Shown: piece by piece, positions 1 to 4,830 of the stretch
Position numbering within the stretch: the first letter of the stretch is position 1
Layout: every line of letters begins with the position of its first letter
Notes under the pieces: generated by a model
What the model was told of the DNA's origin: nothing
The model's database searches: none
What the model saw: the letters and a program-made list of their open reading frames with translations, nothing else
Made by a program: the position numbers and the translations under genes
NCBI GenBank assembly: GCA_031423995.1
Contig: JANPGO010000005.1
Coordinates: 1-5,239, forward strand
Length of the DNA: 5,239 nt
Direction of reading: 5' to 3'
From: STC-74 sp031423995
Lineage (GTDB): Bacteria > Patescibacteriota > Gracilibacteria > BD1-5 > UBA2023

Positions 1-57
1 GTAGCCAATGAGAGAAAGCTTCATGTAAAACTCATAGTAACAAGATTAGAAAGCTAA
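1..57 (+). CDS. possible 3' tail of an upstream gene (partial)
   Basis: Frame 1 is open from the window edge to a TAA at 55-57 and would give an 18-residue basic C-terminus (VANERKLHVKLIVTRLES). A good intrinsic terminator begins about 20 bases after this stop, as expected at the end of a transcription unit. The fragment is too short to identify. Frame 3 is also open when UGA is read as Gly, but it would run through the terminator, so frame 1 is preferred. Confidence 0.3.
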   Translation, partial: VANERKLHVKLIVTRLES

Positions 58-78
58 AAGTTGTACTTACATTATATG

Positions 79-107
79 AAAAAAGAGTGCATTTACACTC
101 TTTTTTT
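79..107 (+). terminator. rho-independent terminator of the upstream gene
   Basis: GAGTG (85-89) pairs with CACTC (96-100) around a 6-base loop. The stem is extended by A-run/T-run pairing (79-84 with 101-106), and seven Ts follow at 101-107. It lies between the probable upstream gene tail and the promoter of the 230-886 gene. The flanking A and T runs mean it could work in both directions. Confidence 0.75.
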
Positions 108-171
108 GAAGATTTTATTGGTATTTTTCCGTGTTTCCTTAATATATATAACCATATTTTTATATTTTTTC

Positions 172-198
172 TTGACAAGTTTTTTATGATTGTATACT
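172..198 (+). promoter_or_regulatory. sigma70-like promoter for the 230-886 gene
   Basis: A perfect TTGACA (-35) lies at 172-177 and TATACT (-10, 5 of 6 consensus bases) at 193-198. The spacer is 15 bases, shorter than the ideal 17. The region just upstream is very AT-rich and could act as an UP element. Transcription would start near 205, giving a leader of about 25 bases with no Shine-Dalgarno motif before the ATG at 230. Confidence 0.55.
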
Positions 199-229
199 AA
201 TTTCGAGTTAACATATTTATTTATAGATC

Positions 230-886
230 ATGAATAATCATAGTCCTGATTGAAAATTGAATGCACGTGAGAAACTTCGAGCATGATGGGAAAGATCTAA
301 TTGAACATATCCTGGGGTAAGGCTTTCAGATATTGTTACGGAACGATCTCGACTTCTGCTGAGCCAAGAATCTTTTGGACTAACTCCTGAAGAAATAAAC
401 TCAATCCGAATTGATATTATTTCTGGAAGACCTATTAACCCTACTCCTGCATATTTGAAACTTTTTCATACATTAAATATTTCTGAAGTAAAAAACCCGT
501 TATGAGTTAGTAATTTTGAAGAGAATACACCTCAATTTACAAGAGTATTTGATAAACATAACACTCAATATATTCGCCTGAATCATTCTGGTGCTATCAA
601 GATTATAGAAGGATTATCGAAATTATTTTGAAGAGCCCTCAGATTCTCTACCGTTGAAGAAACTCATTCAAAAATAGCTGAGCATAAGTACTATTGCTGA
701 TCTACATTTTCTAATACTGATGAGAATTGGGGCATTGGAGTTATTGGGTATGCATGGGTGACTTCTCACTGACAAAATCAGCCTTGGAATCAAGCCTTGG
801 TTGCCTGAATTAAGAAAAATGGAGATACATTTAGTGGTGTAGCTTATTTTGAAAAAACTCATTCTGTAATCCCTACTTTTATATAA
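230..886 (+). CDS. hypothetical protein, 218 aa, possible XRE-like HTH (UGA=Gly)
   Basis: Reading UGA as glycine gives one 218-residue ORF from ATG 230 to TAA 884-886, with eight internal UGA codons; under the standard code it is only fragments, so standard gene callers would miss it. I do not recognise the family. Residues about 30-86 resemble an XRE-type helix-turn-helix: the stretch ISGRPINPTPAYLKLFHTLN fits the GxxxP...L...L pattern at the end of such domains, followed by NIS. That assignment is tentative. The C-terminal half (about 155-218) is rich in aromatics and glycine (YYCGSTFSN, ENWGIGVIGYAW) and may be a separate small domain. There is no signal peptide or membrane segment. It has its own promoter and is followed by another promoter at 902, so it is probably monocistronic. 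A DNA-binding regulator of the neighbouring genes is possible but unsupported. Confidence 0.75.
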
Positions 887-901
887 GAGATTTCGATAAT
901 A

Positions 902-929
902 TTGACATCCTACGAAAATTTTCTATACT
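902..929 (+). promoter_or_regulatory. strong sigma70-like promoter P0
   Basis: TTGACA (902-907) and TATACT (924-929) are separated by 16 bases; this is the best promoter match in the window. The start site would be near 936-941. An intrinsic terminator begins only about 30 bases further on, so the default product would be an RNA of roughly 50 nt. Confidence 0.65.
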
Positions 930-935
930 CCCGCC

Positions 936-988
936 GACCAATGCCGTTCAAATCATTCGTCGAAGTCCTCCGCAAGGAGGATTTTTTT
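936..988 (+). ncRNA. candidate ~50-nt RNA between P0 and terminator T0
   Basis: The interval between promoter P0 and terminator T0 would yield an RNA of about 50 nt. An ATG at 941 opens a frame (MPFKSFVEVLRKED...) that runs into the terminator hairpin. Unlike the two leaders downstream, I see no antiterminator strand that pairs with the terminator arm. It could be a small RNA, or a third leader controlled by translation alone. Only promoter and terminator positions support it. Confidence 0.35.
966..988 (+). terminator. rho-independent terminator T0
   Basis: TCCTCC (966-971) and GGAGGA (976-981) form a perfect 6-bp stem closed by a GCAA (GNRA) tetraloop, followed by seven Ts (982-988). It would stop RNA from P0 and could also terminate the 230-886 gene, which has no other terminator. 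Confidence 0.8.
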
Positions 989-1000
989 GACAGGATTTTT

Positions 1001-1028
1001 TTGACTTTTCATTGTTTCTCGATATATT
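1001..1028 (+). promoter_or_regulatory. sigma70-like promoter for attenuator leader A
   Basis: TTGACT (1001-1006) and TATATT (1023-1028) lie 16 bases apart, each matching 5 of 6 consensus bases. The predicted start site, about 7 bases downstream, falls on or next to the ATG at 1035, so leader A would be a leaderless reading frame. Confidence 0.55.
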
Positions 1029-1034
1029 CCTTCC

Positions 1035-1088
1035 ATGACTCGCAACCAGATGATCATCACGAAGAAGATTTCCTCTCCACTCGGATAG
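1035..1088 (+). CDS. candidate leader peptide A (17 aa)
   Basis: ATG 1035 to TAG 1086-1088 encodes MTRNQMIITKKISSPLG. It starts at the predicted transcription start of the promoter at 1001-1028. The codons for IITKK are the 17-base block ATCATCACGAAGAAGAT (1053-1069), which recurs in leader B in the same frame. The stop codon lies inside the antiterminator strand (1080-1091), so a ribosome terminating there would mask that strand, as in the trp and thr leaders of enterobacteria. No Shine-Dalgarno motif is present. The frame could be a coincidence around a conserved RNA element, so translation is inferred. Confidence 0.45.
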   Translation: MTRNQMIITKKISSPLG

Positions 1089-1121
1089 GTCCTTTGTCGT
1101 GATATCTTCTCACTATTTAGA

Positions 1122-1148
1122 CCTCTCCGAGCAATCGGGGAGGTTTTT
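1122..1148 (+). terminator. rho-independent terminator of attenuator A
   Basis: CCTCTCCGA (1122-1130) and TCGGGGAGG (1135-1143) form a 9-bp stem with one U-G pair and a GCAA tetraloop (1131-1134), then five Ts (1144-1148). Its 5' arm is also the partner of the antiterminator strand at 1080-1091. Confidence 0.8.
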
Positions 1149-1151
1149 ATA

Positions 1152-1171
1152 AGCTCCTTTGCAAAGGAGCT
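1152..1171 (+). repeat. perfect 20-bp palindrome
   Basis: AGCTCCTTTGCAAAGGAGCT is a perfect inverted repeat with no spacer, four bases after the T run of terminator A. In RNA it would fold as a hairpin with about 8 bp and a UGCA loop. As DNA it would be a symmetric site for a dimeric protein. No T run follows it, so it is not a terminator itself. Confidence 0.6.
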
Positions 1172-1212
1172 CCCGCAAAGTGGGTGAGGATTTTGCTCAA
1201 TAACTTTTTCCC

Positions 1213-1329
1213 ATGTTCCACTTCTCTACCATTATCATCACGAAGAAGATGCTCCTCTATGAGCGGAATTTTTTGTGATGATATATACTTCATCAGAAAT
1301 CAATCCGCTCTCGACAGGGCGGATTTTTT
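1213..1329 (+). promoter_or_regulatory. transcription attenuator B (related to A)
   Basis: This unit repeats the plan of unit A with mostly different bases. Leader stem: TATCATCAC (1233-1241) pairs with GTGATGATA (1275-1283), and GAAGAA (1242-1247) can continue it against the T run at 1269-1274. Antiterminator: GAGCGGA (1261-1267) pairs perfectly with TCCGCTC (1304-1310). Terminator: ATCCGCTC (1303-1310) pairs with GGGCGGAT (1317-1324), one U-G pair included, followed by T. The antiterminator and terminator share a strand. The 17-mer ATCATCACGAAGAAGAT and a following TCCTCT are common to both units. With no clear promoter of its own, B probably acts in series on RNA that has passed terminator A. 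Confidence 0.6.
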
Positions 1330-1413
1330 CTTAGTCGAATCTTCGGGACACGGTACAGAATGATCATTTTCGAGATTCGACGATTATTACTGAATCTATT
1401 TAATACTTATTAA
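1213..1413 (+). CDS. candidate leader ORF B (66 codons with UGA=Gly)
   Basis: ATG 1213 opens a frame beginning MFHFSTIIITKKMLLYERN. Its IITKK codons are the 17-base block at 1234-1250, in the same phase as in leader A. Two consecutive UGA codons follow at 1276-1281; in table 25 they read Gly-Gly, and the frame then stays open through the terminator to a TAA at 1411-1413. A functional leader should end before the terminator, so either translation is rare, the UGA pair pauses the ribosome, or the frame is not used. No promoter or Shine-Dalgarno motif is obvious. Confidence 0.25.
1303..1329 (+). terminator. rho-independent terminator of attenuator B
   Basis: ATCCGCTC (1303-1310) and GGGCGGAT (1317-1324) form an 8-bp stem with one U-G pair around the loop TCGACA, followed by a run of six Ts (1324-1329). 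It stands about 95 bases before the 91-aa gene, so it can control entry into the downstream genes. Confidence 0.8.
1334..1381 (+). repeat. 9-bp inverted repeat upstream of the 91-aa gene
   Basis: GTCGAATCT (1334-1342) and AGATTCGAC (1373-1381) are exact reverse complements separated by 30 bases. The right arm overlaps a possible -35 element (TTCGAC 1376-1381). No T run follows, so it is not a terminator. The core TCGAATCT also occurs twice at the asd promoter, suggesting a shared operator. Confidence 0.45.
1376..1404 (+). promoter_or_regulatory. possible promoter of the 91-aa gene / lysA operon
   Basis: TTCGAC (1376-1381) and TTTAAT (1399-1404) are 17 bases apart, each with partial consensus match. 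The start site would be near 1411, about 14 bases before the ATG. The match is weak and the region is AT-rich, so it may not be a promoter. If real, it would bypass the attenuators. Confidence 0.3.
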
Positions 1414-1424
1414 TTTTTCATTTT

Positions 1425-1700
1425 ATGATGGCAACAACACCCCGATGAATGCGGGACCAAATCCTTGCAGTTGAATGATCTCAAGAATTTCGAAAATGAA
1501 ACGTCGTACTTATGGATTGAGTTCGACTCATCGTCATGGCTCGGCTCCAGGCAGACCATGAAAATCCTGTAACATATAGCGTCTGTCGGATTGCTGATTT
1601 TCTCGGTACACGATTCTGAATAAGTCTCACTGTTGCAACTCTTATAGCTCCAGAATCGCTAACACCAGAAGAACAACAACGGGCAAAATCATTTACCTAA
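1425..1700 (+). CDS. hypothetical protein, 91 aa (UGA=Gly)
   Basis: With UGA read as Gly, ATG 1425 to TAA 1698-1700 gives 91 residues containing five UGA codons; a second ATG at 1428 is an equally good start. I do not recognise the family. The N-terminus is polar, the middle has a hydrophobic strand-like pattern (NVVLMDGVRLIVMARL), then VTYSVCRIADFLGTRFG, a hydrophobic SLTVATLIAPESL and a charged end. There is no signal peptide and no convincing transmembrane helix, so a small cytosolic protein is likely. It is the first gene after the attenuators and ends 55 bases before lysA, so it probably shares their transcript. Whether it belongs to lysine metabolism cannot be told from sequence. Standard-code annotation would not report it. 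Confidence 0.65.
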
Positions 1701-1755
1701 AGTATTTGTCTTTTCCCATCTTTTCCTTAGACTTTTTCTCATAATCCTTCACTTT

Positions 1756-3123
1756 ATGGATACCCTCCGATTCCTGACCCCAGAACAGATCGAGCATATC
1801 CGAGCACACTATACGACTCCTGTATTCATCTACTCGGAGAGGATTCTTAGAGAACAGGCACAGAAGGTGGTGAACTTTCCTCATCATTTCGGACTCACCC
1901 CTCGCTATGCGATGAAGACGAGCTCGAATATGAATCTGTTGCGGATTTTTTCGAGTGAAGGACTCCATATCGATGCATCGAGTGAATATGAGGTCTATCG
2001 TGCGGTCAATGCGGGGATTCCTCCGAATCATATCCAGCTAACCGGTCAGGAGATGCCGAGAGATCTGAGAAAAATCGTCGAGATGGGAGTTGAATTCAAT
2101 GCGACCAGCCTCCATCAGCTCGAGACCTATGGGAAACTCTTTCCATGAACCGAGGCATCAATCCGTATCAATCCTGGTATGGGCTCATGAGGAACCAATC
2201 GGACCAATGTCGGCTGACCTGCTTCGAGCTTTGGTATCTGGCATGAGTACCTCGACGAAGCAAAAAGTATCGCAGAGAAATACTCACTCACGATCACCAA
2301 GCTCCATACACATATCGGATCTGGATCAGATCCTGAGGTCTGGAAAACAGTCGCAGGACTCGTGCTCAGGGTCGTGGAAAAGCTCCCTCATGTTACTATT
2401 GTCTCACTTGGATGAGGATTCAAGGTCGCTCGCATGGACTATGAGAAAACGGCACACCTTGAGGAAATCGGGAATCATGTGAAGTGACTCTTTCTCGAAT
2501 TCGCAGAGAAAACAAGACGCAAGCTCCACCTCGAGGTCGAGCCGGGAACCTTCCTCGCCGCCAACAGTGCCTCTCTCATCACTGAAGTGATCGATATCGT
2601 CGATACGGGTGAGGATGGGTACAACTTCATCAAGGTGAATGCGTGAATGACCGAAGTGACTCGCCCATGTCTCTATGGAGCCCAGCATCCAATTATTGTA
2701 ATTCCGAACATGCAAAATCCAGAAGATTCTCAAAAACAAGGAGTTCGAGGCAGAGAGATTTTTTCAAAAGGAGTTTACTCATCGGTAGATGACTGAGAAA
2801 ATAATCTCTCTAACAAAGAAAATTGTAGTTTTTCAGAATCTTCCTATATCGTCGTCGGACATAATTGCGAAAGTGGTGACATCTTCACTCCCGCGCCTGG
2901 AGATCCCGAGTGACTCCTCCCTCGTACCCTTATGGAAGCTCATATCTGAGATAGTCTCGTGATCGAATCGGTTTGATCCTATTGCGCGAGTATGAATACG
3001 CATGGATACAATAGCTTCCCTGAAGCCGGAGAACTCCTCCTTCGAGAAGATGGAGCCATCGTCGAGATCCGCAAGCGAGCTGAATCTGCAGAACTCTGGA
3101 GAAATGAAATACCCGTCGTATAA
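1756..3123 (+). CDS. lysA: diaminopimelate decarboxylase (UGA=Gly)
   Basis: A PLP-dependent fold type III decarboxylase that converts meso-2,6-diaminopimelate to L-lysine and CO2 in the cytosol. ATG 1756 to TAA 3121-3123 gives 455 residues with ten UGA codons. Family motifs appear in order: YAMKTSSN with the PLP lysine K54; HTHIGSG at 184-190; the glycine loop GGGF at 219-222, whose middle Gly is UGA; EPGT at 262-265; TRPCLYGAQHP at 302-312; GHNCESGD at 368-375 with the substrate-site C371; and a C-terminal HGYNSFPEA starting at H416. The usual length is about 415-430; the excess is an Asn/Ser/Glu/Lys-rich insert at about 318-361. Many homologues have EPGR rather than EPGT. There is no Shine-Dalgarno motif, and the start precedes the first conserved segment by a normal distance. 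The NlpC/P60 gene follows after 8 bases. Confidence 0.95.
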
Positions 3124-3131
3124 TCATCAAT

Positions 3132-3620
3132 ATGCCCCCATTCTACTATCGTATCATTCGCGCACTGAATCGGTATACCACCTTCACTCCCGAATTCCAG
3201 AAGAAGGTATCACGAGAGGAGTTTATCCGATCAGCTAAGGCATACCTCGGATATCCCTATATCCTCTGAGGGGATGGATCGACTCGTGAGGGTGGCATCG
3301 ACTGCTCACACCTCATAGCACGAGCGCTCATCGATACAGGTGCGATGCATCCTGCATTCTATCGAACCGCTCGACACCTCAGAAATCTCACGACTCCTCT
3401 CGAGCCGTGAGTTGAGATTCTCGCCTGAGACCTCCTCTTTCTCTGGGATGACACGGGCAATATCGGACATGTTGCTATCATCCTTGATAGACTCGTGGAA
3501 CACTCCGTCACAATCCTCGATGCCTCTGGTCCTTCGACGGGTATCTGGTCGACGACCATCCGAGAGATCCACTTAGGAAATGGGCGATTCTCTATTGGTA
3601 CTCCATCATTTCTTATCTAG
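3132..3620 (+). CDS. NlpC/P60-family peptidase, 162 aa (UGA=Gly)
   Basis: A papain-like cysteine peptidase of the NlpC/P60 superfamily, whose members typically cut the D-Glu to diaminopimelate bond in peptidoglycan peptides. ATG 3132 to TAG 3618-3620 gives 162 residues with three UGA codons (G46, G93, G99). Motifs: an entry helix and loop FIRSAKAYLGYPYILGGDGS; catalytic Cys in GIDCSHLIARAL (C58); AGDLLFLWDD before the catalytic His in GHVAIILD (H113); and ILDASG, where D130 occupies the third polar position that is His, Asn or Gln in many members. There is no signal peptide, membrane anchor or SH3 domain, so a cytosolic location is suggested unless export is unconventional. It begins 8 bases after lysA and is surely co-transcribed. 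A role in releasing diaminopimelate from recycled or scavenged muropeptides for LysA is plausible but inferred. Confidence 0.88.
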
Positions 3621-3704
3621 AATTTACTCTTTCTTGCTAAACTCATTCCGAAATACACATACAAAACTCAAGTACTTCTATGATTCTGTTCTCGAAAGCA
3701 TTGA

Positions 3705-3732
3705 TCGAATCTTGACTTTATATTTCGAATCT
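3705..3732 (+). repeat. TCGAATCT direct repeat around the asd -35 element
   Basis: TCGAATCT occurs at 3705-3712 and 3725-3732, start to start exactly 20 bases (about two helical turns), so both copies would face the same side of the DNA. The first touches the -35 hexamer and the second lies within the promoter spacer. The same 8-mer forms the inverted repeat at 1335-1380. An operator is possible. Confidence 0.4.
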
Positions 3733-3739
3733 GTACCAT
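3712..3739 (+). promoter_or_regulatory. possible promoter of asd
   Basis: TTGACT (3712-3717, 5 of 6) and TACCAT (3734-3739, 4 of 6) are 16 bases apart. The start site would be near 3746, leaving about 13 bases before the ATG. The 138-base gap after the NlpC/P60 gene otherwise holds no ORF or terminator that I can see, so asd may be served both by this promoter and by readthrough from lysA. Confidence 0.45.
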
Positions 3740-3758
3740 TCACCAAATTTTTTATCCT

Positions 3759-4757
3759 ATGTATAATATCTGAATTGTCTGAGCCACTTGAGCTGTCTGA
3801 GTTGAGATGATCCGTTGCCTCGAAGATTTCCAGATCCCAATAAGTGAGCTTCGACTTGCAGCCTCACCGAAGTCTGCAGGGAAAAAAATAGAGACCTATC
3901 TCTGATCTCTCACCATCAAAAATATTGACGAGGACTTTTTCGAGGGGCTTGATTTCGCACTCTTCTCTGCTGGGGGTGATATCTCACGAGAGTGGATTCC
4001 TCGAGCTGTCAGTGCATGAGTCCGTGTGATCGATAACTCATCTGCCTTCCGCTATGAGGAGAGTGTCCCCCTCGTCATACCAGCCATCAATAGTCACGCA
4101 ATTGGTGATGCGATGATCATCGCGAATCCGAACTGTACGACCGCGATCGCCCTCATGGCAGTGAATCCGATCTATCGAAAATATGGGATCAAGAAGATGA
4201 TCATCTCGACCTATCAGGCGACGAGTGGCGCAGGAGCAAAGGGAATGCATGAACTCCTCGAAAACACTAAAAGACACTTCTCGGGTGAAGCACCACAGAT
4301 AGAGACTTTTGTCGAGAATATCGCCTTCAATGTGATCCCGCACATCGATAAATTCCAAGAAAATGGCTATACGAAAGAGGAGATGAAAGTCGTCTGGGAA
4401 AGTCGGAAAATACTCGAAAGTACGGACCTCCAGATTAGCTGTACTGCTGTGCGCATCCCGACGCTTCGAGCTCACAGTGAATCGATCATCCTCGAGACCG
4501 AGATGCCTATCGACATCGAGGAAGTTCGTTCACTGCTTGCATCTGCCCCATGAGTCAACCTCGTCGACGATCCAGTGAATCATCGCTACCCGATGCCGAT
4601 GAACGCTATGGGACACTATGATGTCGAGGTTGGACGTATCCGCAAGAATCTCATATTTGGTGATCATGGTATCGAATTTTTCGTCTCTGGGGATCAACTC
4701 TTACGTGGAGCAGCGCTCAATGCGGTCGAGATCCTAGAAGCTATTGTAAAAAAATAG
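3759..4757 (+). CDS. asd: aspartate-semialdehyde dehydrogenase (UGA=Gly)
   Basis: Reduces L-4-aspartyl phosphate to L-aspartate 4-semialdehyde with NADPH, the branch-point step for lysine/diaminopimelate, threonine and methionine; cytosolic. ATG 3759 to TAG 4755-4757 gives 332 residues, normal for the shorter Asd subfamily, with seven UGA codons. The N-terminal Rossmann motif is MYNIGIVGATGAVG, in which G5, G8, G11 and G14 are all UGA. The catalytic cysteine is C126 in NPNCTT. STYQATSGAGAKGM (150-163) forms the active-site loop. RIPTLRAHSE (232-241) carries the substrate-binding arginine and catalytic H238. The C-terminus GDQLLRGAALNAVEILE is typical. The conserved GATG motif fixes the start; under the standard code the gene would lose its NADP-binding region. 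It lies 138 bases after the NlpC/P60 gene and 73 bases before the aspartokinase gene, which supplies its substrate. Confidence 0.96.
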
Positions 4758-4781
4758 ATATCCCTGTAATCTGAAAAACTC

Positions 4782-4810
4782 TGGAAACACTGAATCTATC
4801 ACATTATACC
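4782..4810 (+). promoter_or_regulatory. weak candidate promoter before the aspartokinase gene
   Basis: TGGAAA (4782-4787, 4 of 6) and TATACC (4805-4810, 4 of 6) are 17 bases apart, with the start site about 14 bases before the ATG at 4831. The 73-base gap after asd shows no terminator, so readthrough from asd is at least as likely. Confidence 0.25.
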
Positions 4811-4830
4811 CAGTATTCATCATCTCTCAT

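Larger units (their letters stand above)
1035..1148 (+). promoter_or_regulatory. transcription attenuator A (antiterminator/terminator switch)
   Basis: Three competing pairings are visible. (1) Leader stem: ATCACGA 1056-1062 with TCGTGAT 1097-1103, or alternatively AGAAGAT 1063-1069 with ATCTTCT 1104-1110. (2) Antiterminator: CTCGGATAGGTC 1080-1091 with GACCTCTCCGAG 1120-1131, 11 of 12 positions paired. (3) Terminator: CCTCTCCGA 1122-1130 with TCGGGGAGG 1135-1143. Pairings 2 and 3 use the same strand and exclude each other. A ribosome stalled on the Ile-Ile-Thr-Lys-Lys codons would block pairing 1 and favour 2 (readthrough); a ribosome at the TAG would cover 1080-1091 and favour 3 (termination). 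The mechanism is inferred from known attenuators. Confidence 0.65.

Noticed and set aside
3..200. Frame 3 ORF at the left edge, open when UGA is Gly
   Set aside because: It would translate through the terminator at 79-107 and the promoter at 172-198, and its translation is Phe/Ile-rich AT noise.
902..1102. A 66-residue + strand ORF across the regulatory region
   Set aside because: It runs through terminator T0 and the leader A promoter, has a low-complexity translation (DDHHEED), and its frame is not shared with unit B.
1056..1110. H-type pseudoknot in leader A (two crossing 7-bp stems)
   Set aside because: The two stem strands abut with no bases left for the connecting loops, so the pairings are better read as alternatives than as a simultaneous pseudoknot.
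1035..1424. Lysine riboswitch or T-box upstream of the lysine genes
   Set aside because: I see neither the multi-stem lysine aptamer core nor a T-box bulge sequence complementary to tRNA NCCA; the leaders are too short for either.
1693..2739. Long minus-strand ORFs opposite lysA
   Set aside because: They overlap a clearly identified gene, share no recognisable motif and are the usual shadow of its codon pattern.
1756..3123. lysA as a frameshifted or decayed pseudogene
   Set aside because: Under the standard code it breaks into pieces, but all breaks are UGA in one unchanged frame, many at conserved glycines, and every family motif is present in order.
3723..3733. TTCGAATC as a tRNA T-arm
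   Set aside because: The flanks are not complementary, and there is no acceptor stem, D-arm or anticodon arm around it; the same holds at 1335.
4038..4475. 145-residue minus-strand ORF opposite asd
   Set aside because: It is a shadow of asd: the + strand carries catalytic motifs throughout this interval, and the minus translation is His/Arg/Asp-rich with no family signal.
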